From assembly GCA_003213235.1 (NCBI GenBank), contig QCNJ01000008.1, positions 1-64,000 of the forward strand: 64,000 nt of DNA. Direction: 5' to 3'. A program made the position numbers and the translations under genes. The notes beneath the pieces were generated by a model. The model was not told where the DNA came from and did no database searches. It saw nothing but the letters and a program-made list of their open reading frames with translations. This document shows positions 36,087 through 44,160 of this stretch, in pieces. This stretch comes from Prochlorococcus sp. AG-424-P18. GTDB taxonomy: Bacteria; Cyanobacteriota; Cyanobacteriia; PCC-6307; Cyanobiaceae. Position 1 is the first letter of the stretch. The number at the start of each line of letters is the position of its first letter.

Positions 36087-37199
36087 TTGGGATCACAAAG
36101 ATTAAAAACATTACATAAGGATAATTTATTTTCTTTTTCAAGAATAGGACCTGATATTTACGGCTCCACTCATCCTCAGAATTTATTATCTGAAATAAAG
36201 GAAAGAGCAGAATTTCTATATGAGTTATTGGACAGGCATGTAATTTCCATAGACCCCTTCAGTAAAGACTGTCTTCTTCAACTTTTCAGGCTGGCGGCAA
36301 AATTCGAAAGTAACCCAAATAGATATATTTCCCATAACAGTCCCCTCAAGGGAAAGATACTCATAAATGCCTTCTATGAACCAAGCACCAGAACAAGACT
36401 ATCGTTTGACAGCGCATGGCATAGGCTAGGTGGCGATTCAATAAATATCACCGATAAAAGTTCCACTGGAATTGCCAAGGGAGAAACCCATTTGGATATT
36501 GCTCATATGTTTAATAATTACGGTGACTGTGTTGTCCTCAGAGAAAGTGATAATGAGGCGATCTTTGAAATGACAAAATCATTGAGAATCCCAATAATAA
36601 ATGCCGGTAATGGAATCGATGAACACCCCACTCAGGCGATGTCTGACCTTTATACGATTTTTAAATGGAGACCTCATTTGGTTAACAAATTAATTGATGA
36701 TAGTGAAAAAATAACCATTGGTATCATCGGAGTTCCATCACGGATGAGAACAGTCAGATCTCTTCTGAAATTATTCTGTAAGTTTCCATATTTCATAAAA
36801 AAAATTATTGTAATTTACGATGACAAATCAATTGATCAGAACGATCTATTTGATGAAGGCCAGTTGGAACAAATTATTAAATCTGGTCTAAAGATTGAGC
36901 TGGAGACGGATATGCAAAAAGTATTGCCTTCTCTAGACGTTACATATATAAATGCAATTGCATGGGTGGGAGAAAATTATGAGGTTCATGGAAGTGCATT
37001 TAAATTGCACAGTGAGTTGCCATTTAAAAAAAATTCCATAATTTTGCATCCACTTGCTCGTGGCCCTGAATTGTCAACATCACTGGATCAAACCTCAAAA
37101 AATTGGTATTTTGCTCAGTCAAGAGGAGCAGTATTTGTAAGAATGGCATTACTTACCTGTCTGATGGATAGAACAACAAGAGTAATGGATGTCGTTTAA
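36087..37199 (+). CDS. Aspartate-carbamoyltransferase-like enzyme, acceptor unknown
   Basis: A 370-aa carbamoyltransferase homologue. Carbamoyl-phosphate residues are intact: YEPSTRTRLSF (100-104), SSTGIAKGET with Lys131, LRESD with Arg152, and INAGNGIDEHPTQAMSDLYT with His180. Arg221 in SRMRTVRSL matches the aspartate alpha-carboxylate contact. But the loop that in E. coli PyrB carries Arg229/Gln231 (RVQKER) reads INAIAWVGENYE here, and the closing loop is HPLARGPEL rather than HPLPR. There is also an N-terminal extension of about 50 residues. So it probably carbamoylates an amine other than aspartate. TTG start; first gene of a four-gene cluster. Confidence 0.8.
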   Translation: MGSQRLKTLHKDNLFSFSRIGPDIYGSTHPQNLLSEIKERAEFLYELLDRHVISIDPFSKDCLLQLFRLAAKFESNPNRYISHNSPLKGKILINAFYEPSTRTRLSFDSAWHRLGGDSINITDKSSTGIAKGETHLDIAHMFNNYGDCVVLRESDNEAIFEMTKSLRIPIINAGNGIDEHPTQAMSDLYTIFKWRPHLVNKLIDDSEKITIGIIGVPSRMRTVRSLLKLFCKFPYFIKKIIVIYDDKSIDQNDLFDEGQLEQIIKSGLKIELETDMQKVLPSLDVTYINAIAWVGENYEVHGSAFKLHSELPFKKNSIILHPLARGPELSTSLDQTSKNWYFAQSRGAVFVRMALLTCLMDRTTRVMDVV

Positions 37200-37203
37200 C
37201 TAG

Positions 37204-39216
37204 ATGTGTGGAATAGGGGGGGTTTTTAATAAATCAAAAAATAAATCTGTTGAACCTCAGATTCTAGTAAATATGGCTGCTATTCAAAGCCATCGTGGGC
37301 CGGACGGCTTTGGATATAAATTATCAGATGATGGTTCTGTAGGATTCTGTCATACGAGACTATCAATAATAGATTTAAATGAAAATCGAGCTAGACAGCC
37401 TTTTGTTGGAGGTGCCGAAAATCATATTTTGATGGCACATAATGGTGAATTTTATGACTTTCAAAGAATCAGGGCTGATCTTGTTGCTCAGGGCGTAAGC
37501 TTTTCTTCAAAAAGTGATTCGGAAATATTGCTTAGACTTTATGAGAAATATGGCATTGATAAGTCATTATCTTATCTGAGAGGAGAATTTGCCTTTTCGT
37601 TGTTTGATGCAGATCAGGATTGTCTTTATCTTGTAAGAGATCGATTTGGGATTAAACCTCAATACTGGATTGAGACCGATGATTCCTTAATATTTGGCTC
37701 TGAATTAAAAGTACTGTTTGCCCATCCATCAGTTGAAAGAAAATTTACAGGTGAAGGACTGGTTCATCAATTGATGCAGGTTATGGTCCCCGGCTCTACG
37801 GCATTTGCAGGTGTTAAACAAGTTAAGCCTGGATATATTCTTAAGGTCAAAAGATTAAATAATAAATTTCAGATAACAGAGGAAAAGTTCTGGGATATAA
37901 ATTTCCCAAAGAAAAACACTTATGAAAGAGAAAAAAGTGAAGAATATTTTATTGAAAATATTAGAAAAGAATTGTTGAGAGCTGTGGAATTAAGAATGGT
38001 CGCTGATGTTCCGGTCGGCTGTTATTTATCCGGTGGAATTGATAGTTGCTCAATTCTGGGATTGGCTTCTGCCATAAGTCAAAAATCAGTAAAGGCATTC
38101 ACGATTGGTTTCAGTGATGAAAGATATGATGAAACTTCGATTGCAAAAGAGATGGCTGTCGCCACAAATGCAGACCATGAGATTTTAAAAATAAATGGGG
38201 ATGATCTGTATAGGAATTTTGAAAAGGTTCTATGGTTTACTGAAAGATCTATATATAACACCCTTGCAATTGCCAAATACCTTATGAGTAAAAGAGTGAA
38301 TGAGCTCGATTATAAGGTCGTTATGACAGGAGAGGGTTCAGATGAATTGTTTGGAGGCTATCCCGCGTTCAGAAAAGATATGTATACCTATGGGGTAGGA
38401 ATTTCTAATTCAGAATCTGAGAATTTTAAAGAAAATCTAGAAAATTCAAATAATATTTTCAAGGGCGCGATGCTAGCTAATGAAGAGATAAGTAATCAAT
38501 CTTTCAAGGAATTCTTAGGATTTACGCCAAGTTGTCTTCAACCTTGGCTTGCATGTGAAACTTATGCAAAAAGTCTAGTCTCAAGTAAATATAAAGAGTT
38601 AACGGAAGATTATGATCCTGGAGCGGCAATTTTTGGAGAACTTGATCTTGAACAGTTAGAAGATAGATACGCAATTGATCAGGCTCAGTACGTTTGGATG
38701 AAGACTATGCTTGAGGGCCAAATTCTCACATGGGGAGGAGATAGAGTGGACATGTCAAATTCAATGGAGGCCAGACCTGCATTTTTAGATCATCACCTAG
38801 CAGAAGCTGCTGTTGCTGTTCCCCCTGAATTAAGGATTAAAGACAATGTCGAGAAGTATGTTTTAAGAGAAGCCATGTCAGGATTACTGCCTGAATCATT
38901 ATATAAACGTGAAAAATTTCCTTTTATGGCTCCCCCTTCCCATGCAGATAAAGATAATTTAAGTTCTATGCAGGAAATTGTGGATGAGTTTTTAAGTCCT
39001 GAGAGGATAAGAGAATTTGGAATCTTGGATGAAACAGAAGTAAATAATTTGCTGAATAAATTTTTTAGTTCAGAGCTTGATGCCTCAGAAAAAGTACAAT
39101 TGGATGCAATAATCAATCATCTTTTAAGTGTTCAGATTTTATATAAGATTTTTATAATTGATAATATCCCAGATAAGGCTCAAAAGATGGCTGATAATTT
39201 GGGTTGGAAAGTTTGA
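37204..39216 (+). CDS. asnB: Glutamine-hydrolysing asparagine synthase-like amidotransferase
   Basis: A 670-aa protein with an N-terminal class II glutaminase domain (MCGIGGVF with nucleophile Cys2, HRGPDGFG, AHNGEFYDF) and a C-terminal ATP pyrophosphatase domain (PVGCYLSGGIDSCSILGL PP-loop near residue 270, VVMTGEGSDELFGGYP near 375, DRVDMSNSMEARPAFLDH). It adenylates a carboxylate and amidates it with glutamine nitrogen. It is longer than E. coli AsnB (554 aa). Starting 4 bases after a carbamoyltransferase-like gene, it may act on a ureido acid instead of aspartate; that is inference. Confidence 0.88.
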   Translation: MCGIGGVFNKSKNKSVEPQILVNMAAIQSHRGPDGFGYKLSDDGSVGFCHTRLSIIDLNENRARQPFVGGAENHILMAHNGEFYDFQRIRADLVAQGVSFSSKSDSEILLRLYEKYGIDKSLSYLRGEFAFSLFDADQDCLYLVRDRFGIKPQYWIETDDSLIFGSELKVLFAHPSVERKFTGEGLVHQLMQVMVPGSTAFAGVKQVKPGYILKVKRLNNKFQITEEKFWDINFPKKNTYEREKSEEYFIENIRKELLRAVELRMVADVPVGCYLSGGIDSCSILGLASAISQKSVKAFTIGFSDERYDETSIAKEMAVATNADHEILKINGDDLYRNFEKVLWFTERSIYNTLAIAKYLMSKRVNELDYKVVMTGEGSDELFGGYPAFRKDMYTYGVGISNSESENFKENLENSNNIFKGAMLANEEISNQSFKEFLGFTPSCLQPWLACETYAKSLVSSKYKELTEDYDPGAAIFGELDLEQLEDRYAIDQAQYVWMKTMLEGQILTWGGDRVDMSNSMEARPAFLDHHLAEAAVAVPPELRIKDNVEKYVLREAMSGLLPESLYKREKFPFMAPPSHADKDNLSSMQEIVDEFLSPERIREFGILDETEVNNLLNKFFSSELDASEKVQLDAIINHLLSVQILYKIFIIDNIPDKAQKMADNLGWKV

Positions 39217-39310
39217 ATTCTTTCCTTAAATTAATTTCTTAAAAGGTGTAAATCAATACAGGTTTTATTTGAAAAATAAGAGATCTTAAATAGGTTCAAG
39301 TAATGGACGT

Positions 39311-40588
39311 ATGAGCTATAGCGCTGGGTTAAATATCCTAGAGCCACAGGTAATAAATAGGGAGAGAATCCAAGAATTGATAAATTCTTTTTCTTCAATC
39401 GGAGCTTCTGAGAATGGCTCTGTTTCAAGAAGAGGTTTTTCTGATGAAGATATATATGCAAGAAATTTTTTTATAAAAACCCTTAAAGACTTAGGTTTAA
39501 AAATAAGAATAGATACTGCAGGAAATATTATTGCAAGATTAGATGGTCATGATAATAATTTACCTCCAATTGTTACTGGATCTCATCTCGACACTGTTCC
39601 AAAGGGAGGTAAATATGACGGAACTTTAGGAGTAATTGCAGGAATTGAAATTGCTTTTTACCTGCAGGAAAATGACATTAAATTAAATAGACCATTTGAA
39701 ATAATCGTCTTTGCTGATGAAGAATCGACAATGATTGGTTGTAAAGGCTTTACAGGTAATTTATCTGTAGACGAAGAAGATTTTATTACCAGTAATTCTT
39801 GCTCAATAATTCATAATCTTTCTCGGATTGGTGGAAATTGGCTTGAGATTAAAAGTGCGGCAAGAAGTAAAAATGATATATTCGCTTTTCTTGAATTACA
39901 TGTTGAACAGGGAAAGGTTCTAGAAGATGGTGGTTTGGATATCGGAATTGTTAATGGAATAGTAGGTCAAAAAAGAATAACGGTTAAGGTTACAGGCCAG
40001 GCAAATCATGCAGGAACTACACCGATGTCAAATAGAAATGACGCACTTTTGGCCGCCTCTAAAATTATTGTTGGTATTGAACAGATTGCTAAAACTACTT
40101 CTGAAAGTGCAGTCGCAACAGTTGGTAAATTGAAATTACATCCCAATGCGGCAAATGTTATTCCAGGAGAGGCAGTATTCACTATAGATATGAGAGATTT
40201 GGATGAAGATGTAATTGGGAAAATGAGTTTAAGAATTGAGAATCTATGTTCAGAAATTCAAGAAGTTACTGGATGCGTAGTACAGATAGAACCTCAATTT
40301 GAAGTGTTTCCCACTAAGTCATGCCCTAAATTAGTGAGATCTTCATTTCATGAATCTGAAAAGTTGGGATTTAAAACTGGAATCTTACCAAGCAAAGCCA
40401 GTCATGACTCACAAGAAATAGGTAAGATTTGTCCTATGGTTATGATCTTTGTCCCAAGTAGGAATGGTCTGAGTCATTCCTATAAGGAATATACTTCTCT
40501 TGATGAATGCGCTAATGGTATTGAGGTTTTATTGAATACAATATTTTCCATTGATAAGAATTTTTTAGACAAGCCTCTAATGACATAA
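39311..40588 (+). CDS. Zn-dependent hydrolase, hydantoinase/carbamoylase family
   Basis: A 425-aa M20-like amidohydrolase related to allantoate amidohydrolase, beta-ureidopropionase and N-carbamoyl-L-amino-acid hydrolase. Metal ligands are visible: His92 in GSHLDTVPKGG, Asp103 in KYDGTLG, Glu137/138 in FADEEST, His in ELHVEQGKVLE, and His in a late LSHSYKEYT. GQANHAGTTPMSNRNDAL is the dimerisation-domain signature. The family hydrolyses a ureido or amide bond, releasing ammonia and CO2. One base separates it from the DUF1028 gene. Confidence 0.88.
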   Translation: MSYSAGLNILEPQVINRERIQELINSFSSIGASENGSVSRRGFSDEDIYARNFFIKTLKDLGLKIRIDTAGNIIARLDGHDNNLPPIVTGSHLDTVPKGGKYDGTLGVIAGIEIAFYLQENDIKLNRPFEIIVFADEESTMIGCKGFTGNLSVDEEDFITSNSCSIIHNLSRIGGNWLEIKSAARSKNDIFAFLELHVEQGKVLEDGGLDIGIVNGIVGQKRITVKVTGQANHAGTTPMSNRNDALLAASKIIVGIEQIAKTTSESAVATVGKLKLHPNAANVIPGEAVFTIDMRDLDEDVIGKMSLRIENLCSEIQEVTGCVVQIEPQFEVFPTKSCPKLVRSSFHESEKLGFKTGILPSKASHDSQEIGKICPMVMIFVPSRNGLSHSYKEYTSLDECANGIEVLLNTIFSIDKNFLDKPLMT

Positions 40589-41275
40589 ATGACATTTTCA
40601 ATTATTGGTTTTGATCCTTTAAAAAATAGATTTGGTGTTGCAGTTTCTTCTTGTCATATAGCTGTTGGCTCAACAGTTTCATTTGTTAGATCACAGGTTG
40701 GAGCTGTTGCAACTCAAGGGCAAACTAATCCGTATTTAGGATTAAGAAGTCTTGAGTCACTCCAATCCTGCTCTGATTCCAAAGTTGTTTTGGAAGACTT
40801 AATTAAAGAAGATTTTGGTAGGGAAAAAAGACAGGTTCACTTAATTGATAAGTATGGGAGAAGCGCATGCTGGACAGGTCAAGAATGTTTTCAGGCAAGC
40901 GGACATATAAGTGGAGAAAACTTTTCTGTAGCTGGCAATTTTCTAGAGAATATTGAAGTTCTTGAGGTGATGGCTGATGTTTTTAAACAAAGTGATCCAA
41001 ATATCAAATTAGGGAAAAGACTACTTGATGCTCTTAATGCAGGAGAAAATATAGGTGGAGATAGACGAAGCCCCCGTTCAACCTCGAGCGCCTTAAAGGT
41101 AAGCGGAGAACTAGACTTTCCCCTTTTAGACCTTAGAGTTGATTATCATGATTCTTCTTTAGATGAACTAATTAGAATTTATAGACATAGTCAAAGTGAG
41201 TGGGCCCAGGAATGGAGAGATTCAATGAATGACTTGCCTGAAATGAATATGAAACGAGAATTTAGAGTGGCATAA
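40589..41275 (+). CDS. DUF1028 family protein (Ntn-hydrolase-like)
   Basis: A 228-aa protein with the DUF1028 opening MTFSIIGFDPLKNRFGVAVS, then VGAVATQGQTNPYLGLRSLE, WTGQECFQASGHISGENFSV and AGENIGGDRRSPRSTSSALK. The family is thought to have an Ntn-hydrolase-like fold with a residue near the N-terminus as nucleophile; its substrate is unknown. Its ATG directly follows the carbamoylase stop codon, so the two are almost certainly translated together, which argues for a role on the same ureido or amide compound. Confidence 0.85.
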   Translation: MTFSIIGFDPLKNRFGVAVSSCHIAVGSTVSFVRSQVGAVATQGQTNPYLGLRSLESLQSCSDSKVVLEDLIKEDFGREKRQVHLIDKYGRSACWTGQECFQASGHISGENFSVAGNFLENIEVLEVMADVFKQSDPNIKLGKRLLDALNAGENIGGDRRSPRSTSSALKVSGELDFPLLDLRVDYHDSSLDELIRIYRHSQSEWAQEWRDSMNDLPEMNMKREFRVA

Positions 41276-41354
41276 AGTTTAAAGACTTTGCTTGTAAGTT
41301 CAGCATCCAATAGTCGTAAGAAATGGTTAGTTAGGTGACTTTTAATATTCCCTT

Positions 41355-42584
41355 TTATCCAATACTTACGTATTTTTTCCCTTTTTTAATTTCTTGCTTA
41401 ACAAAAAGTCTGGCCCAATTGTCTACTTCAAGAATATCCTCCAATTCGGGACTCAAATTCAAATTCTCCATATGTGATTCACAAGCTTTACTTATAAATG
41501 TGGGAATTTCTTGAAAAGAAATTTTTTCTTTAAGGAATTGTTCAACAGCCATTTCATTAGCAGCATTTAAGACTGCAGGCATAGTCCCAGAAGATTTTCC
41601 TGCGGCATAGGCAAGTCCCATGCATGGATATTTAAACTCGTCTGGCTCTTTAAAAGTTAATTTTCCAATTTCACTTAGGTTTAATCTTTTCCAATTTGTT
41701 TTAAATCTCTCAGGCCAACTCATCGCATATAAAATAGGTAGTTTCATATCTGGCCAACCTAATTGAGCTAATACTGAAGAATCATCCATCTCAATCATTG
41801 AATGAATAATACTTTGAGGGTGGATAACTATTTCGATATTTTCGTAGGAGGTCCCAAATAAATAATGAGCTTCTATAACTTCTAATCCTTTATTCATAAG
41901 AGTTGCAGAATCTACAGTTATTTTTTTCCCCATATCCCAATTAGGATGCGATGTAGCATCTTCCACTGTGACATGTTTTAAATCCTCAACGGCCCAATCT
42001 CTGAAAGCACCACCAGAAGCTGTTAAATGTATGGCTTTTAAACCTTTAGGTATCTCACCTGTTGAAAAATCTGCATTTTCATAATTGGGTAATCCTTGTA
42101 AACATTGAAAGATGGCAGAGTGTTCTGAATCAGCAGGTAAAAGCCTACTATTATTTTTCTTTAATGCAGGAATAACAATTGGCCCTGCCGCAATTAAAGT
42201 TTCTTTGTTAGCAAGTGCAATGTTTTTCCCCGCATTAATTGCTGACATTGTTGGAATTAAGCCTGCACAGCCAACTATCCCTGTAACCACAGTATCTGCC
42301 TTATCCCATGCTGCAACTGCGTTAATCCCCTCCTTTCCACTCAAAACCAATGGAGCAATATCTAAATCTAAGTTATTAATATTATCTTTTAAATCTTCTA
42401 TAAGATTTTCATCCTCAATCGCAACTACTTCTGGTTTATGTGTTTTAACTTGTTCGGTTAATAAATTAATATTTCTCCCTGCCGAAAGAGCTACGGCTTT
42501 AAACTTATCAGGCTGCTCACTTGCTATTTCGAGAGTTTGAGTCCCAATTGAACCAGTAGAACCGAGAACAGTAATGTATTTCAA
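41355..42584 (-). CDS. dxr: 1-deoxy-D-xylulose 5-phosphate reductoisomerase
   Basis: A 409-aa enzyme of the methylerythritol phosphate isoprenoid pathway, converting DXP to MEP with NADPH. Seen: nucleotide motif [45 protein letters not shown] with metal ligands, [32 protein letters not shown], and a C-terminal helical domain. Length is normal. Supplies precursors for carotenoids and phytol. Confidence 0.96.
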   Translation of the reverse strand: MKYITVLGSTGSIGTQTLEIASEQPDKFKAVALSAGRNINLLTEQVKTHKPEVVAIEDENLIEDLKDNINNLDLDIAPLVLSGKEGINAVAAWDKADTVVTGIVGCAGLIPTMSAINAGKNIALANKETLIAAGPIVIPALKKNNSRLLPADSEHSAIFQCLQGLPNYENADFSTGEIPKGLKAIHLTASGGAFRDWAVEDLKHVTVEDATSHPNWDMGKKITVDSATLMNKGLEVIEAHYLFGTSYENIEIVIHPQSIIHSMIEMDDSSVLAQLGWPDMKLPILYAMSWPERFKTNWKRLNLSEIGKLTFKEPDEFKYPCMGLAYAAGKSSGTMPAVLNAANEMAVEQFLKEKISFQEIPTFISKACESHMENLNLSPELEDILEVDNWARLFVKQEIKKGKKYVSIG

Positions 42585-42666
42585 TTTTCTCTGATATTTC
42601 TAATATCTTCCCATTTAAAGGTGTATTTAAAAAACAAAAATTTCAAATTGGTTTTTTTCTTAAAAT

Positions 42667-44136
42667 TTAGACCCTTATCCATGTTGTTATTTCCTTTGAT
42701 TGATCAATAAGTTCAATACCTTTTTCATTTAACAAATTCCTAATTTCATCGGCCTTCTTATAATTCTTTTCTTTTTTTGCTTTCAATCTTTCATTAATAA
42801 GTATTGATATTTCTTCTTCTTTTATTTTACTTTCTTTTACTAAAACCTCTTTTTTAAGACCAAGTACCTCAGTCAACTTTTCAAGAGTTTTAAAATTCTC
42901 AAGTAGAAAGAATTTTTCATTTAGGTCTATTTTAAAACCTTCGACCCTTTGAAATTGGTTTAAAAAGTTTTTTAATGGTTTTGCTAAATCGTAAATAATT
43001 GCAATAGCACCTGCAGTATTAAGGTCATTTCCAAGAGCCTCAGAAAATTTAAGCTTTTTTTGAGATAATTCAAAGCTTATTTTCTCTTTATATTCGTCTT
43101 CGATAGATTCATTCTTATCAATAGATTTAAAAGCATCTTTTGTGACCTCCAAAAAAGAAAGGGCTACATTAATGTTTTTCCAAGCTTCTGAAGCACTCCT
43201 TAAAGCTTCTTCAGTAAAATCAAGTGGTTTTCTATAATTCACAGTCATAACAAAATATCGCAAAGTCATAGGGCTTGTACCTGACTTAATTAGTTCTCTG
43301 ATAGTTTTAAAATTTTTAAGGGATTTACTCATCTTTTGTCCATTTACATTGACCATCCCATTGTGTAACCAATAGTTCGCTAGCTTTTTGCCATTGGCTG
43401 CTTCTGATTGGGCGATTTCATTCTCATGATGTGGAAAAATCAAATCAGAACCACCTAAATGGATATCAATAGTATCTCCTAATTCATCTTTAACCATCGC
43501 TGAACATTCAATATGCCATCCTGGCCTACCTTTACCCCATGGCGAATCAAAAAATGGTTCATCATCTTTGGCTCTTTTCCATAGCGCAAAATCTTGCGGA
43601 TTAAGTTTTTTACTATTTTCTTCATTAACCATTCTTCCTTGCTGATTGATATTTTGTTCTTGTAAATTTTGATTACTTAGCTTCCCATAATTTTTATTTT
43701 TGAAAACAGAATAATAAACATCTCCATCCCTAGAGTATGCATAACCTTTGTCCTCAAGGATTGTTATGAAGGAGCAGATATTGCATATATGATTCGTTGC
43801 TCTTGGCATGCTATCCGGACGCATTATCCCTAAAGAATCCATATCTTTATGAAATTCAATGATATTTTTTTCAGATACTTCCTTCATTGAACTGCTTTCT
43901 TCTTTCGCTCTTTTTAAAATCTTGTCATCAATATCTGTAAAATTTTGAACATACTTCACTTTGAAATCACTGTAAATTAAAAATCTTCTCAATACATCCC
44001 AAACGATGTAACTTCTGGCATGACCAAGATGACATAAATCATAAACAGTTACCCCACAACAATAAATTTTTACTACATCATCAATAGGCTTAAAAACCTC
44101 AACTTTTTTGCTTAAAGTATTAAAAAGTTTGATCAT
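42667..44136 (-). CDS. cysS: Cysteinyl-tRNA synthetase
   Basis: A 489-aa class I synthetase. Seen: zinc and HIGH region YCCGVTVYDLCHLGHARSYI, DIDDKILKRA, PWGKGRPGWHIECSAM with zinc ligands, FPHHENEIAQSEA, and KMSKSLKN near residue 267. The C-terminal anticodon-binding part is charged (INERLKAKKEKNYKKADEIR). It lies between polA and dxr on the same strand. Confidence 0.96.
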   Translation of the reverse strand: MIKLFNTLSKKVEVFKPIDDVVKIYCCGVTVYDLCHLGHARSYIVWDVLRRFLIYSDFKVKYVQNFTDIDDKILKRAKEESSSMKEVSEKNIIEFHKDMDSLGIMRPDSMPRATNHICNICSFITILEDKGYAYSRDGDVYYSVFKNKNYGKLSNQNLQEQNINQQGRMVNEENSKKLNPQDFALWKRAKDDEPFFDSPWGKGRPGWHIECSAMVKDELGDTIDIHLGGSDLIFPHHENEIAQSEAANGKKLANYWLHNGMVNVNGQKMSKSLKNFKTIRELIKSGTSPMTLRYFVMTVNYRKPLDFTEEALRSASEAWKNINVALSFLEVTKDAFKSIDKNESIEDEYKEKISFELSQKKLKFSEALGNDLNTAGAIAIIYDLAKPLKNFLNQFQRVEGFKIDLNEKFFLLENFKTLEKLTEVLGLKKEVLVKESKIKEEEISILINERLKAKKEKNYKKADEIRNLLNEKGIELIDQSKEITTWIRV

Positions 44137-44160
44137 CTTAAAATAAGTATTTCATAAGAT

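Noticed and set aside
36087-39216. Horizontal transfer of the ureido cluster judged from its apparently higher G+C
   Set aside because: The difference is an impression by eye; no composition was computed and no mobile-element borders were seen around it.
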